A DNA stretch of 37,383 nucleotides from Alphaproteobacteria bacterium (GCA_016869515.1 VGDZ01000025.1:1-37383), one strand, 5' to 3'. Shown: positions 7,268-16,562, counted from the stretch's first letter. Numbers and translations are program-made. The notes: generated by a model from the sequence alone, not told the origin.

Positions 7268-8272
7268 ATGGCTGGCTTCAACGGCAAGAACGGGTTTGCC
7301 TCGTTGGCGGTGGGCGCAACGCTGGCGCTGGCGCCCTATCAGGGGCTCAAAGCGGCCGATTTCGGGCCCGAGCTGTTCCAGGCGGTGGTCAAGCTGGTGG
7401 CCGAAGTGCCCAAGGACGCGCGCTCGGCGCAGACCCTGGGCACGCGGCGCGAAGGCAACGGCGTCGTCATCGACGACAATGGGCTGGTGCTGACCATCGG
7501 CTATCTGATCGTCGAGGCGATGGCGGTGACGCTCGAGGATCATGCCGGCAAGTCTACCGCGGCCGAGATCGTGGGCTATGACCACGACACCGGTTTCGGG
7601 CTGGTGCGGGCCAACGCCCCGCTCGGCGTCAAGCCGCTGCGAATCGGCGATTCGCGCAAGCTCGAAGCCCGCGATCCGGTGTTGGTGATCGGCCATGGCG
7701 GGCCGGACGCCACTGTCGCCGGCGTGGTGATGTCGCGCCGGCTGTTCGCCGGCTATTGGGAGTACATGCTCGAGCGCGCCATCTTCACCAGCCCGCCGCA
7801 CGGCAATTGGGGCGGGACCGCGCTGATCGGCAAGGACGGCACGCTGCTCGGCATCGGCTCGCTGTTCGTCAACGACGCCGCCGACCGCGCCTCGCAGATT
7901 TCGGGCAACATGTTCGTGCCGATTGACCTGTTGAAGCCGATCATGGGCGATCTGCTCAGCGCCGGCCGCCCGAGCGGAGCGCCGCGGCCCTGGCTGGGCA
8001 TGCTGTCGACCGACCAGTTCGGCGTGGTGCTGGTGACCCGCGTCACGCCCGATGCGCCGGCGCACAAGGCGGGCTTGCGGCCGGGCGATGTGGTGGTGGC
8101 GGTGCGCGACAAGCCGGTCAAGTCGGTCGAGGCGTTCTATCGCGCGCTGTGGGCCAGCGGCGAAGCCGGGGTCGAGGTGCCGCTGACGGTGATGCGCCAG
8201 TCCGGCGCGATCGAGGTCGTGGTCAAATCGGCCAGCCGCTACGACTTCATGCAGTTTCGGCGCACCTTCTAG
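7268..8272 (+). CDS. HtrA/S1C-like pseudoprotease with PDZ domain
   Basis: A 334-residue exported protein: signal or anchor segment (about 1-30), trypsin-like domain (about 35-230) and one C-terminal PDZ domain (about 240-322, with HKAGLRPGDVVVAVRDKPV). The fold follows DegP/HtrA, but the triad is gone. The TNAHV segment reads LTIGYLIVE, with Tyr79 where His belongs. The S/T-D-I-A segment reads DHDTGFGL, with Gly109 for Asp. GNSGG reads GNWGG, with Trp181 for Ser. It is therefore probably a non-catalytic chaperone, sensor or scaffold in the periplasm. The start has a G-rich ribosome site (GGGGTGGGGG). It has no obvious operon partner. Confidence 0.82.
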   Translation: MAGFNGKNGFASLAVGATLALAPYQGLKAADFGPELFQAVVKLVAEVPKDARSAQTLGTRREGNGVVIDDNGLVLTIGYLIVEAMAVTLEDHAGKSTAAEIVGYDHDTGFGLVRANAPLGVKPLRIGDSRKLEARDPVLVIGHGGPDATVAGVVMSRRLFAGYWEYMLERAIFTSPPHGNWGGTALIGKDGTLLGIGSLFVNDAADRASQISGNMFVPIDLLKPIMGDLLSAGRPSGAPRPWLGMLSTDQFGVVLVTRVTPDAPAHKAGLRPGDVVVAVRDKPVKSVEAFYRALWASGEAGVEVPLTVMRQSGAIEVVVKSASRYDFMQFRRTF

Positions 8273-8312
8273 GCCGCGCCGCCGATCGTAATAGTCCGAA
8301 AAGCGAGGATCG

Positions 8313-10031
8313 GTGGCGGGGGCGGAACCCTATCTGTTCATTGCGGTGAGCGATCCCGAGCTGACGGCCGAGATCAAGCGCGCCGTCGGCGAGGGTCGGC
8401 TGGCGGCCGAGGTGGCGCCGATTCCCGATCCGACGCTGATCCGGGCGCTGGTCAATTCCGGGCGCTACGACGTGCTGGTGATCGATGCGGCGCTGGCCTT
8501 GGCCGAGGACCGCGCGCTGTTGCGCGTCGCCGAGACCGTCGACACCGCGGTGGTGCCGATCGGCGACGATCCCGAACTGCTCGACGCCTGTCGCGAGATG
8601 GGGGCGGGCGAGGGACTGTCGCCGAAAGGGATCGACGCTCGCGCCCTCAAGTTGGCGGCGCGCGCCGCCCGTCGCCTGACCCAGGCCGAAAAGCGCGCCC
8701 GCGGCGCCGAGGACAGGCTCGCCCGCCATATCGGCTTCGATGACCTGACCGGATTGCCCAACCGCGCCCTCTTCACCGACCGTCTGCAGCAGGCGATCTC
8801 GTACTGCCAACGCGAGCAGCAGTCGCTGGCGGTGATGCTGCTCGACATCAACCGCTTTCGCGACGTCAACGCCGGCCACGGCCGGCCGATCGGCGATCGC
8901 GTGCTGCAGGAGGTCGGCATCCGCCTGCGCACCAAGCTGCGCGAATCCGATTCGATCGGTCGCATCGGCGCCGATCGCTTCGCGGCGCTGTTGCCGACCG
9001 GCGCCACGCTGCACGGCGCGCTGAATGCGGCCGGCAAGTTGGTCGAATCGCTGCGCGCCCCGATCGTGGTCGGCTCTTCGCGGCTGACGCCGACCATGGC
9101 GGTCGGCATCTCGCTCTATCCGGCGCATGGCGATTCGCCCCAGCTGCTGCTCGATCGTGCCACCCAGGCCCTGGCCGAGGCCAAGGCGACGCGCGGCGGG
9201 TTGGTGGTCTATGGCGGCGCCGATGGCGGTCCCGACATCGGCCCGCTGGCGCTGGCCGGCGAACTGCGTCAGGCCATCGCCCAGGGCGAGCTGTTCCTGA
9301 GCTACCAGCCCAAGGTGCAGATGGCGACCGGCAAGCCGGCCGGGGTCGAGGCGCTGGTGCGCTGGCGCCATCCCAGCCGCGGCCTGATCATGCCCGACGT
9401 GTTCGTGCCGCTGGCCGAGCGCACCGGCTCGATCAACCCGCTGACCCATCATGTGCTCGACCTCGCCTTGGGCCATATCGCGGAACTGCTGCGCCAGGGC
9501 CACGACCTGCACGTCTCGGTCAATCTCTCGGCGGTGTCGCTGCATGATGTCGACTTGCCGGGTCGGATCGGGGATCTGCTGCGCAAATGGCAGGTGCGGC
9601 CGGATCATCTGGTGCTGGAGCTGACCGAGACCGCGATCATCAACGACACCGCGCGCGCGGTCGAGGTGGCGCGGCGTCTCAAGGCCATGGGCATGACCAT
9701 CGCCATCGACGACTTCGGCACCGGTCACACCTCCTTCGCCTATGTCCGTTCGCTGCCGGTGGGCGAGATCAAGATCGACAAGTCTTTCGTGCAGTCGATG
9801 GGCGGCTCGGCCGAGGACAAGACCATCGTCCGGCTGGTGGTCGAAATGGCTCAGACCCTGGGCCTCAAGGTGGTGGCCGAGGGGGTCGAGGATCTGGCCA
9901 CCTGGGACACGCTGGTCGATTTCGGTTGCACGATGGCGCAGGGCTACTACGTCAGCCGGCCGCTCGACGCCGAGGCGCTGGCCGAATGGCTGGCGCCGCC
10001 GGGCTGGTCCCCGGGCGGCGGGCCAGCCTGA
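8313..10031 (+). CDS. GGDEF-EAL protein, probable c-di-GMP phosphodiesterase
   Basis: A 572-residue cytoplasmic signalling protein. Residues 1-125 look like a degenerate response-receiver domain, followed by a helical linker. The GGDEF domain (about 140-300) opens with DDLTGLPNRALF, but its active-site loop is GADRF (219-223), so cyclase activity is unlikely. The EAL domain (about 315-560) is complete: EALVRW at 346, NLS, ELTET, DDFGTG, KIDKSF, AEGVE and QGYY. It should hydrolyse c-di-GMP, with the dead GGDEF as a possible GTP-sensing regulator. The start is GTG, five bases after GAGG. The next gene follows by 16 nt. Confidence 0.88.
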   Translation: MAGAEPYLFIAVSDPELTAEIKRAVGEGRLAAEVAPIPDPTLIRALVNSGRYDVLVIDAALALAEDRALLRVAETVDTAVVPIGDDPELLDACREMGAGEGLSPKGIDARALKLAARAARRLTQAEKRARGAEDRLARHIGFDDLTGLPNRALFTDRLQQAISYCQREQQSLAVMLLDINRFRDVNAGHGRPIGDRVLQEVGIRLRTKLRESDSIGRIGADRFAALLPTGATLHGALNAAGKLVESLRAPIVVGSSRLTPTMAVGISLYPAHGDSPQLLLDRATQALAEAKATRGGLVVYGGADGGPDIGPLALAGELRQAIAQGELFLSYQPKVQMATGKPAGVEALVRWRHPSRGLIMPDVFVPLAERTGSINPLTHHVLDLALGHIAELLRQGHDLHVSVNLSAVSLHDVDLPGRIGDLLRKWQVRPDHLVLELTETAIINDTARAVEVARRLKAMGMTIAIDDFGTGHTSFAYVRSLPVGEIKIDKSFVQSMGGSAEDKTIVRLVVEMAQTLGLKVVAEGVEDLATWDTLVDFGCTMAQGYYVSRPLDAEALAEWLAPPGWSPGGGPA

Positions 10032-10047
10032 ACGGCGGGTGCCAAGG

Positions 10048-10653
10048 GTGGCGTCGCGCTACGGATCCGAGGTCGAAATCGACCCCAGCGCCTTCGTGCA
10101 CGACGGCGTGCTGCTTTATGGCCGGGTGCGGGTGCGGGCCGGCGCTTCGCTCTGGCCGCATGTCGTGGTGCGGGCAGAACTGGCCCATGTCGACATCGGC
10201 CAGCAGGCCAACATCCAGGATTTCGTCATGATCCATGTCGGCTATACCGAGCCGACCGTGATCGGCGCTTTCTGCTCGGTCACCCATCACTGCACCATCC
10301 ATGGCGCCAGCATCGGCGACAATTGCCTGATCGGGGTCAACGCCACGCTGATGGACGGTTGCGAGATCGGCGCCAACTCGATCGTCGCCGGCGGCGCCTT
10401 CCTCAAGGAGCGCACCGTCATCCCGCCCAATTCGATCGTCATGGGTGCGCCGGGCAAGGCGGTGAAGACCCGCAACAACTGGATCGCCAATCGCTTCAAT
10501 GCCCGGCTCTATGCCCGCAACGCCCGGGCCTATATGAGAGGCGATCACCGCGCCTGGTCGGGCCCCGAATTCGAGCGCTTCTGCAAGGACGAGATGGAAG
10601 CGTTGCGCGCCGAGTTCTCCACCCTGGTCGCGGCAGGGAAGGAACAGGCCTGA
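10048..10653 (+). CDS. Gamma-carbonic-anhydrase-like left-handed beta-helix protein
   Basis: A 201-residue hexapeptide-repeat protein of the gamma-carbonic anhydrase/PaaY family. The LbetaH coils run from about residue 10 to 150. Three candidate zinc histidines are present, in VMIHVG, SVTHHC and TIHG, in the usual spacing, so a metal-binding active enzyme is possible. The C-terminal part is helical (WIANRFNARLYARNARAYMRG). The start is uncertain: GTG at 10048 or GTG at 10039, both in frame and without a strong ribosome site. It trails the GGDEF-EAL gene closely and converges with tupA, with 1 nt between the stops. Confidence 0.8.
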   Translation: MASRYGSEVEIDPSAFVHDGVLLYGRVRVRAGASLWPHVVVRAELAHVDIGQQANIQDFVMIHVGYTEPTVIGAFCSVTHHCTIHGASIGDNCLIGVNATLMDGCEIGANSIVAGGAFLKERTVIPPNSIVMGAPGKAVKTRNNWIANRFNARLYARNARAYMRGDHRAWSGPEFERFCKDEMEALRAEFSTLVAAGKEQA

Positions 10654-10654
10654 A

Positions 10655-11458
10655 TCAGCTGCGCGGTGCGGGCGCGGCGGGCAGCGGGAAAAAGATCTGC
10701 TGGCCGCCGACGCGGAAGGCGGCGATGGCGGCGCGGCCTTCGGCTCCGGTCAGCCAAGCGATGAAAGCCCGACCCTCGGCCGCCTTGACGTGCGGATGGC
10801 GGACGGGATTGACCAGCATGACGCCATAGGGATTGAACAGCTTGGGATCGCCCGCGCTGGCGATCGTCAAGCCGCGCCGATTGCCGAAGCTGGCCCAGCT
10901 CGCGCGGTCGGCCAAGGTATAGGCATCCAGCGCCGCCGCCATGTTGAGCGTCGCTCCCATGCCCGATCCGGTCTCGCGATACCAACGCCCCGTGCCGGAC
11001 TTGGGGTCGATGCCGGCCGCTTGCCACAACCTGAGTTCGGCCTTGTGCGTGCCGGAATCGTCGCCCCGGCTGACGAAGGGCCGCCCGGCGAGGTCCCGGA
11101 AGGAGGCGACCGCATCGCGCGGGCTGCCGACCGGCGTCGGGCCTACCAGGACGAAGTCGTTGTACATCGCCGGCTTGCGCTCGATGCCGAAACCGGCGGC
11201 GACGAATGCCAGTTCCGACGCCTCGTCATGGACCAGCACGACGTCGGCATCGCCGCGTTCGCCCAGCCTCAGCGCCTGCCCGGTGCCGACCGCGACCACG
11301 CGCACGGCGATGCCGCTGGCGGCGCGGAATTTTGGAAGCAACTCCCCGAACAGTCCCGACTGCTCGGTCGAGGTGGTCGACGACAGGGTGATGAACCGCT
11401 CCTGGGCGGCGGCCGGAAGCGCCGCCAGCGCGGCGGCCAGGAGCAGACCCCTCACCAC
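10655..11458 (-). CDS. tupA: Tungstate ABC transporter substrate-binding protein (TupA)
   Basis: A 267-residue periplasmic receptor. The signal peptide (about 1-19) ends in PAAA-QE. The mature start RFITLSSTTSTEQSGLFGELL is the diagnostic TupA oxyanion loop (TTSTxxSGL). SRGDDSGTHKAE and YRETGSGMGATLNMA supply further anion-binding residues. Tungstate is the likely ligand, for molybdopterin/tungstopterin enzymes. Two GTG codons are possible (11458, 11455). I prefer 11458 because AGGGAG lies 7 nt upstream; 11455 would give a GTGA overlap with the ATPase stop. It is the last gene of tupBCA, an unusual position for the receptor. Confidence 0.9.
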   Translation of the reverse strand: MVRGLLLAAALAALPAAAQERFITLSSTTSTEQSGLFGELLPKFRAASGIAVRVVAVGTGQALRLGERGDADVVLVHDEASELAFVAAGFGIERKPAMYNDFVLVGPTPVGSPRDAVASFRDLAGRPFVSRGDDSGTHKAELRLWQAAGIDPKSGTGRWYRETGSGMGATLNMAAALDAYTLADRASWASFGNRRGLTIASAGDPKLFNPYGVMLVNPVRHPHVKAAEGRAFIAWLTGAEGRAAIAAFRVGGQQIFFPLPAAPAPRS

Positions 11459-12150
11459 GGCAGGTCTCCCTTGAGGAAAGCGCGCGCCGCTTCGCTGGCC
11501 GGCGCGGCAAAGAATTCGGTCGCCGGCCGATGCTCGACCAGCCGGCCGCGATGCAGGAACAGCACTTCGTCCGCCAGCCGCCGCGCCTGGCCGAGATCGT
11601 GGGTGGTCATGACGATCTTGGTGCCGGCGGCGTGGATGGCGGCGACGATCTCCTCGACCGCGCGCGTCGCCGCGGGATCGAGATTGGCGGTGGGTTCGTC
11701 GAGCAGGAGAAGCTCGGGGCGCGTCGCCCAGGCCCGCGCCAGCGCCAAGCGCTGCTGTTCGCCGCCCGACAGCACGCGTGCCGGCCGGTCGGCCAACGCG
11801 GTAAGGCCGGTGCGCGCCAGCGCCTCGTCGACGCGCCCGGCATCGCTGACGCCGCGCAGTTCGAGTGCGTAGTAAATATTGGCGGCAACCGAGCGCCGCA
11901 GCAGCACCGGGCGCTGAAACACCAGCGCCTGGACGCGCGCGGGCTCGGGCGCGCTCCACCGCATGGACCCGGCGGTCGGCCGGATCAGGCCGTGCAGCAG
12001 GCGCAACAACAAGCTTTTGCCGGCACCGTTGGGACCGAGGACGACGCTGCGCATGCCGGCCCGCAGCGCAAAGCCGATCCCGGCCAACAGCGTCTCGCCG
12101 CCGGCGGCGAAGCCGAGGCCCTCGACCGTCAGCGGCAGGATCGCGCTCAT
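11452..12150 (-). CDS. tupC: Tungstate ABC transporter ATP-binding protein (TupC)
   Basis: A 232-residue ABC ATPase with Walker A GPNGAGKS, Q-loop VFQRPVLLRRSV, signature LSGGEQQR, Walker B LLLLDEPTANLD and switch His in MTTHDLGQA. The compact length and lack of a C-terminal regulatory domain fit TupC rather than ModC. It starts within the tupB stop (ATGA overlap) and ends inside the first codons of tupA. Confidence 0.9.
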   Translation of the reverse strand: MSAILPLTVEGLGFAAGGETLLAGIGFALRAGMRSVVLGPNGAGKSLLLRLLHGLIRPTAGSMRWSAPEPARVQALVFQRPVLLRRSVAANIYYALELRGVSDAGRVDEALARTGLTALADRPARVLSGGEQQRLALARAWATRPELLLLDEPTANLDPAATRAVEEIVAAIHAAGTKIVMTTHDLGQARRLADEVLFLHRGRLVEHRPATEFFAAPASEAARAFLKGDLPW

Positions 12151-12854
12151 GCCGCGCTCAGCCGCCGCGCCAGTGCGCGCAGGCCGAAGGTCGCCACCGT
12201 CACGCCGACGCCGAGCGCGATCAGCACCAGCCCGAGCGCCAGCGCCAGCGCCAACTGTCCGCGGCCGGTCTCCAATGCGATGGCGGTGGTCATCACGCGC
12301 GTCGCGCGGTCGATATTGCCGCCGACGATCATCACCGCGCCGACTTCGCCGGCGGCGCGGCCGAAGCCGGTCAGCAGCGCGGTGGCGAGGGCGAAGCGGC
12401 CCTCCCACAGCAACGTCGCCGCCGCGTGCCAGGGGCCGGCGCCGAGCGAGCGCAACAGCTCGCCGTACTCGCGCGCCAGCTCTTCGATCTGCTGCGAGGC
12501 CAGCGCCGCCAAGATCGGCAGGATCAACAGCGTCTGGGCGATGATCATCGCCGTCGGGGTGTAGAGCAGGCCGAGAAACCCCAACGGCCCCGCGCGCGAC
12601 AGGACGAGGTAGACCAACAGCCCCAGCACCACCGGCGGCAGCGCCATCAGCGCATGCACCGTCACCAGCAGCATCTGGCGGCCAGGGAACCGCGCCAGCG
12701 CCAGCAGCGCGCCCAACGGCAGCCCCAGTGCCGCCGCCAACACGGTGGCGCTGGCCGTGACCAGAAGCGAGCGCGCGATGATGTCGACCAGCGCGCTGTC
12801 GAATTCCGTGATCAGGCGCAGCGCCAGGCGTGCGGCTTGGGCCAATTCGTCCAT
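12147..12854 (-). CDS. tupB: Tungstate ABC transporter permease (TupB)
   Basis: A 235-residue inner-membrane permease with five or six helices. The EAA-type loop that contacts the ATPase is present (REYGELLRSLGAGPWHAAATLLWEGRFALATALLTGFGRA, split here over about residues 125-165). ALPPVVLGLLVYLVLSRAGPLG matches TupB closely. It is the first gene of the tupBCA operon and is divergent from ada across 84 bp. Confidence 0.9.
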   Translation of the reverse strand: MDELAQAARLALRLITEFDSALVDIIARSLLVTASATVLAAALGLPLGALLALARFPGRQMLLVTVHALMALPPVVLGLLVYLVLSRAGPLGFLGLLYTPTAMIIAQTLLILPILAALASQQIEELAREYGELLRSLGAGPWHAAATLLWEGRFALATALLTGFGRAAGEVGAVMIVGGNIDRATRVMTTAIALETGRGQLALALALGLVLIALGVGVTVATFGLRALARRLSAA

Positions 12855-12938
12855 GTCGAGCCAGCAGCATCATAGCCCGGGATATCGGCCGCAAACAGCG
12901 GATAGCCGGGCCGCGACGCGCGGTCTAGAGTCGCCGCC

Positions 12939-13997
12939 ATGAACGCCATCCATCCGCCGATCGCCGAGCGCCGCTGGCGCGCCGTGGTCGAACGCCGCGC
13001 CGATCCGAGCTTCGTCCTCGGCGTGATCACGACTGGGATCTATTGCCGCGCGGGCTGTCCCGCGCGCCAGCCCAAGCGCGAGAACGTCCGCTTCTTCGAC
13101 GGCTCGGCCCAGGCCGAGCTGGCCGGCTTTCGCGCCTGCAAGCGCTGTCGACCGCAGGCGGCGATGCCGCTCGATCCGGCGCTGCCGGCGATCCGCCGCG
13201 CGCTCGCCGCGCTGGATCGCGCCGAGACGCCGCCGAGGCTCGCCCGGCTCGCCCTCGTCGCCGGCCAGTCGCCGGCGCATTTCCAGCGCTGCTTCACGCG
13301 CCTGGTCGGCGTCAGCCCGCGCGCGTACTGGGATGCGCGTCGGCTCAAGGGCTTCAAGACGCGGCTGCGTTCCGGCGGCGACGTCACCGGCGCGCTCTAC
13401 GAATCGGGCTACGGCTCGCCCAGCCGGGTCTACGAGGAGGTCGGCATGAAGCTCGGCATGACGCCCGGCGCCTATGCCAAGGGCGGGCAGGGGCAGGAAC
13501 TCGGCTTTGCCGTCGCGCCCTGTCCGCTCGGCCTTGTGCTGGTCGCGACCAGCGCGCGCGGGGTCGCCTTCGTGGCGCTGGGAGACGATGCCGCCGGCCT
13601 TGAGGCCGAACTGCGGCGGGACTTCCCGCGCGCCGCCATCGCCGCCGATCGCAAGCGCCTGGGCGAGACCGTCGCCCAAGTGGTGTCCTATCTCGAAGGC
13701 AGGACGCCGTCGCTCGATCTGCCGATCGACGTCCGCGCCACCGCCTTCCAGCGCCAAGTGTGGGACGCGCTGCGCCGCATCCCCTCGGGCGAGACCCGCA
13801 GCTATGCCGCCGTCGCCCGCAGCATCGGTCGGCCGCGCGCGGTGCGCGCCGTGGCGCGGGCTTGCGCCACCAATCCGGTGTCGCTAGTAGTGCCCTGCCA
13901 TCGCGTGGTCGGGTCGGACGGCAAGCTGACCGGCTATCGCTGGGGCATCGAACGCAAGCGGGCCTTGCTGGCGACGGAGCGCGCGCAGGCCCGGTGA
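12939..13997 (+). CDS. ada: Bifunctional Ada: methylphosphotriester/O6-methylguanine repair protein and transcriptional activator
   Basis: A 352-residue protein, full Ada length. The N-terminal zinc domain has FVLGVITTGIYCRAGCPAR and FRACKRCRP, giving four cysteines with Cys36 as the phosphotriester acceptor. An AraC-type DNA-binding segment follows (about 85-180). The C-terminal O6-alkylguanine transferase domain has the acceptor Cys in VVPCHRVVG and the Arg finger region IGRPRAVRAVA. It repairs alkylated DNA and, once methylated, activates the adaptive response. The downstream PaiB-like gene begins 16 nt later and may be co-transcribed. Confidence 0.93.
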   Translation: MNAIHPPIAERRWRAVVERRADPSFVLGVITTGIYCRAGCPARQPKRENVRFFDGSAQAELAGFRACKRCRPQAAMPLDPALPAIRRALAALDRAETPPRLARLALVAGQSPAHFQRCFTRLVGVSPRAYWDARRLKGFKTRLRSGGDVTGALYESGYGSPSRVYEEVGMKLGMTPGAYAKGGQGQELGFAVAPCPLGLVLVATSARGVAFVALGDDAAGLEAELRRDFPRAAIAADRKRLGETVAQVVSYLEGRTPSLDLPIDVRATAFQRQVWDALRRIPSGETRSYAAVARSIGRPRAVRAVARACATNPVSLVVPCHRVVGSDGKLTGYRWGIERKRALLATERAQAR

Positions 13998-14013
13998 TCC
14001 CGGGGAAGAACCC

Positions 14014-14631
14014 ATGTACACGCCTTCGCATTTCCAGGGCAGCGACGCGGTCGACGCCGTCGCCGCCTTCGTCGACGCCTATGGCTTCGGGCTGCTGGTC
14101 AGCGTCGGGCCGGACGGGCTTCCGTTCGCCACCCATCTGCCGTTCCAATACGACAAGACGCGCGGGCCGAAGGGGACGCTGCACGTCCATATGGCGCGCG
14201 CCAATCCGCAATGGCAGGCCTTCGACGGCAAGACCGGCGCCATGGCGGCGTTCCAGGGCGAGCACGCCTATATCAGCCCGTCCTGGTACACGGTGAAGGA
14301 CTCGGTGCCGACTTGGAACTACGAGGCGCTGCACCTTTACGGCCAGCCGCGCGAGGTGACCGGGCCGGCGGCGCGGGCGATAGTCGAAAGCCTGGTGGCG
14401 CGCTACGAATCCGGCCGCGAACCGCCGTGGGCGATCGCGGCCGCGTCCGAGCCGTTCCTGCAGGGCATGCTGCGCGGCATCGTCGCGCTCGAAATCCCGA
14501 TCGAACGCATCGAGATGAAGGCCAAGCTCAGCCAGAACCGGCGGCCGGCCGACCGCGAACGCGTCATCGCCGCGCTGCGCCGGGAAGGCCAAACCGCGCT
14601 GGCGGATCGGATGGAAAAGAGCGGACGGTAG
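14014..14631 (+). CDS. PaiB-family FMN-binding protein
   Basis: A 205-residue protein of the PaiB family (flavin-reductase-like split barrel). The start MYTPSHFQGSDA, the THLPF loop, HVHMARANPQW and the YISPSWYTVKDSVPTWNYEALHLYG block are family signatures. PaiB proteins bind FMN or haem; the Bacillus member represses sporulation and protease genes, but alphaproteobacterial members are uncharacterised, so a role as a flavin-binding oxidoreductase is equally possible. GGGGAAG precedes the ATG. It follows ada closely and converges on the SDR gene. Confidence 0.88.
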   Translation: MYTPSHFQGSDAVDAVAAFVDAYGFGLLVSVGPDGLPFATHLPFQYDKTRGPKGTLHVHMARANPQWQAFDGKTGAMAAFQGEHAYISPSWYTVKDSVPTWNYEALHLYGQPREVTGPAARAIVESLVARYESGREPPWAIAAASEPFLQGMLRGIVALEIPIERIEMKAKLSQNRRPADRERVIAALRREGQTALADRMEKSGR

Positions 14632-14642
14632 CGGCACGGCGT

Positions 14643-15404
14643 TCACATCGCGCTGATGCCGCCGTCGATCTTGAGCTCGGCGCCGGTGATGAACTTGGAT
14701 TCGTCCGAGGCCAGGAACAGCACGGCATAGGCGACGTCGTCGGGTTCGCCGACGCGGCCCAGCGGCACCTGGCGGCCGAGCTTGGCCAGCGCCTCCTTGG
14801 CGCCCATGCGTTCCTTGTACTTGTCGAGGATCGGGGTGTCGATGAAGGTCGGGTGCACCGAATTGCAGCGGATGTTGTAGCCCTTGCGCGCGCAGTGCAG
14901 CGCGATCGACTTGCTCAGCAGCCACACCCCGGCCTTGGCCGAGTTGTAGGCGGTCATGTTGTGGCCGGCGATCAGGCCGGCGATCGAGGAGATGTTGACG
15001 ATCGAGCCCGGGCCCGAGCGCTTCATCAGCCCGAGCGCCGCCTTGCTGCCGAGGAACACCGAGTCGAGATCGACCGCGTGTACCCGCTTCCAGTCCTCGA
15101 ACTTGGTGTCCTCGATGGTGTCGGCGCCGCCGATGCCGGCGCAATTCACCAGGATATTGAGCGCCCCGAAATCGCGTTCGACCGCGGCCATCACCTGGTT
15201 CCAATCGGCCTCGGAGGCGACGTCGTGGCGATAGGCCCGCGCCGCGGCTCCGATGCCGCGCGCCACCGCCTCGCAGCCGCTTAGGTTGAGATCCGAGCAG
15301 GCGACGCGCGCGCCCTCGCGCGCCAACATCTCGGCGATCGCCTTGCCCAGCCCCGACGCCGCGCCGGTCACCAACGCGGTCTTGCCTGCGACCCGTCCTG
15401 CCAT
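14643..15404 (-). CDS. SDR family NAD-dependent oxidoreductase
   Basis: A 253-residue classical short-chain dehydrogenase. Cofactor motif TGAASGLG is at 13-20, and Asp38 at the end of the second strand suggests NAD rather than NADP. NCAG is at 87-90. The catalytic Ser is in NISSIAG (139-140), with Tyr153 and Lys157 in YNSAK. The closest look is to cyclohexanol/3-alpha-hydroxysteroid-type enzymes (DxxFLGSKAAL, HPTFIDTPIL). It is the last gene of the minus-strand operon that begins at the ABC ATPase. AAGGAGAGC precedes the ATG. The substrate is unknown. Confidence 0.88.
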   Translation of the reverse strand: MAGRVAGKTALVTGAASGLGKAIAEMLAREGARVACSDLNLSGCEAVARGIGAAARAYRHDVASEADWNQVMAAVERDFGALNILVNCAGIGGADTIEDTKFEDWKRVHAVDLDSVFLGSKAALGLMKRSGPGSIVNISSIAGLIAGHNMTAYNSAKAGVWLLSKSIALHCARKGYNIRCNSVHPTFIDTPILDKYKERMGAKEALAKLGRQVPLGRVGEPDDVAYAVLFLASDESKFITGAELKIDGGISAM

Positions 15405-15419
15405 GATGCTCTCCTTGTT

Positions 15420-16562
15420 TCAGCCGATCGCGCCGAGGCCGCGCAGCCGCGCGATCTCGGCCGCGGCGAAGCCCCAATCCGCCAGCACGGCGTCGGTGTC
15501 GGCGCCGCGCGGCGAGGGCGGTTTCGAAATTTTGCCGGGCGTGCGCGAGAACCGCGGCGCCGGCCCGGGCTGGGTCACGCCCGCCACCTCGACGAAGCTG
15601 CCGCGCGCCGCCATGTGCGGATGCTTGGGCGCTTCGGTCAGGCTCAGCACCGGGGCGAAGCAGACGTCGCTGCCTTCCATGATCCGGCACCACTCCTCGC
15701 GGCTCTTGGTCTTGAACACGGCGGCGAAGCGCGCCTTGAGTTCCTTCCAGGCGCGGAGGTCGTTCTGCTTGGGCAGGGTCTCGCCCGCGAGCCCGGTGAG
15801 TTTCAAGAGTTCGGCATAGAACTTGGGTTCGATCGAGCCGATGGCGACGTACTTGCCGTCGGCGCATTCGTAGGTGTCGTAATAGGGCGCGCCGGAGTCC
15901 AGCACGTTGGTGCCGCGGCCCTCGCGCCACAGGCCCGACGCGCTGAGGCCGTGGAAGATGGTCGCCAGATAGGCCGCGCCGTCGACCATGGCGGCGTCGA
16001 CCACCTGGCCCTGGCCCGAGCGCTTGGCCTCGATCAGCGCCGCCAGGACGCCGACCGCCAGGAACATGGCGCCGCCGCCGAAATCGCCCACTAGGTTCAA
16101 GGGCGGCACCGGCCGCGTGCCTTCGAGCCCGATCGGCTCCAGCGCGCCGGCCAGGGCGATGTAGTTGATGTCGTGACCGGCGGCGTGGGCCAGCGGTCCT
16201 TCCTGGCCCCAGCCGGTCATGCGGCCGTAGACCAGGCGCGGATTGCGCTGGCGGCACTCCTCGGGGCCGAGGCCGAGGCGCTCGGTCACGCCCGGCCGGA
16301 AGCCCTCGATCAGCGCATCCGCCCGCTCGACCAGCTTGAGCACGGTCTCGACCCCATCGCGGTGCTTGAGATCGACCGCGACCGAGCGGCGGCCGCGATT
16401 GAGCAGCTCGTATTTGGGTTGGCGCGGAATGCCCAGGCCCGAGGGCTCGCGGCGGTCGACCCGGATCACCTCGGCGCCGAGATCCGACAGCAGCATGGCG
16501 CAGAACGGCGCCGGGCCGATGCCCTCGAGTTCGATCACCTTGACGCCGGCCAGCGGTCCCAT
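15420..16562 (-). CDS. Class III CoA-transferase family protein, alpha-methylacyl-CoA racemase-like
   Basis: A 380-residue CaiB/BaiF-fold protein. It keeps the residues that mark alpha-methylacyl-CoA racemases: His130 in [11 protein letters not shown], Asp160 in NLVGDFGGG and the Glu in SIEPKFY. The CoA-binding N-terminal strand [15 protein letters not shown] is also typical. Racemases move the alpha proton of branched acyl-CoAs so that beta-oxidation can go on; some relatives instead transfer CoA. Its presence in a sugar-type operon is unexpected and suggests an acyl-CoA step in the pathway. It lies 15 nt upstream of the SDR gene; GAGAGGAGAGG precedes the start. Confidence 0.85.
   Translation of the reverse strand: MGPLAGVKVIELEGIGPAPFCAMLLSDLGAEVIRVDRREPSGLGIPRQPKYELLNRGRRSVAVDLKHRDGVETVLKLVERADALIEGFRPGVTERLGLGPEECRQRNPRLVYGRMTGWGQEGPLAHAAGHDINYIALAGALEPIGLEGTRPVPPLNLVGDFGGGAMFLAVGVLAALIEAKRSGQGQVVDAAMVDGAAYLATIFHGLSASGLWREGRGTNVLDSGAPYYDTYECADGKYVAIGSIEPKFYAELLKLTGLAGETLPKQNDLRAWKELKARFAAVFKTKSREEWCRIMEGSDVCFAPVLSLTEAPKHPHMAARGSFVEVAGVTQPGPAPRFSRTPGKISKPPSPRGADTDAVLADWGFAAAEIARLRGLGAIG

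Noticed and set aside
12855-12938. Ada box or ModE/Tup-type operator in the tupB-ada intergenic region
   Set aside because: No convincing match to a known box or strong inverted repeat could be found by eye.
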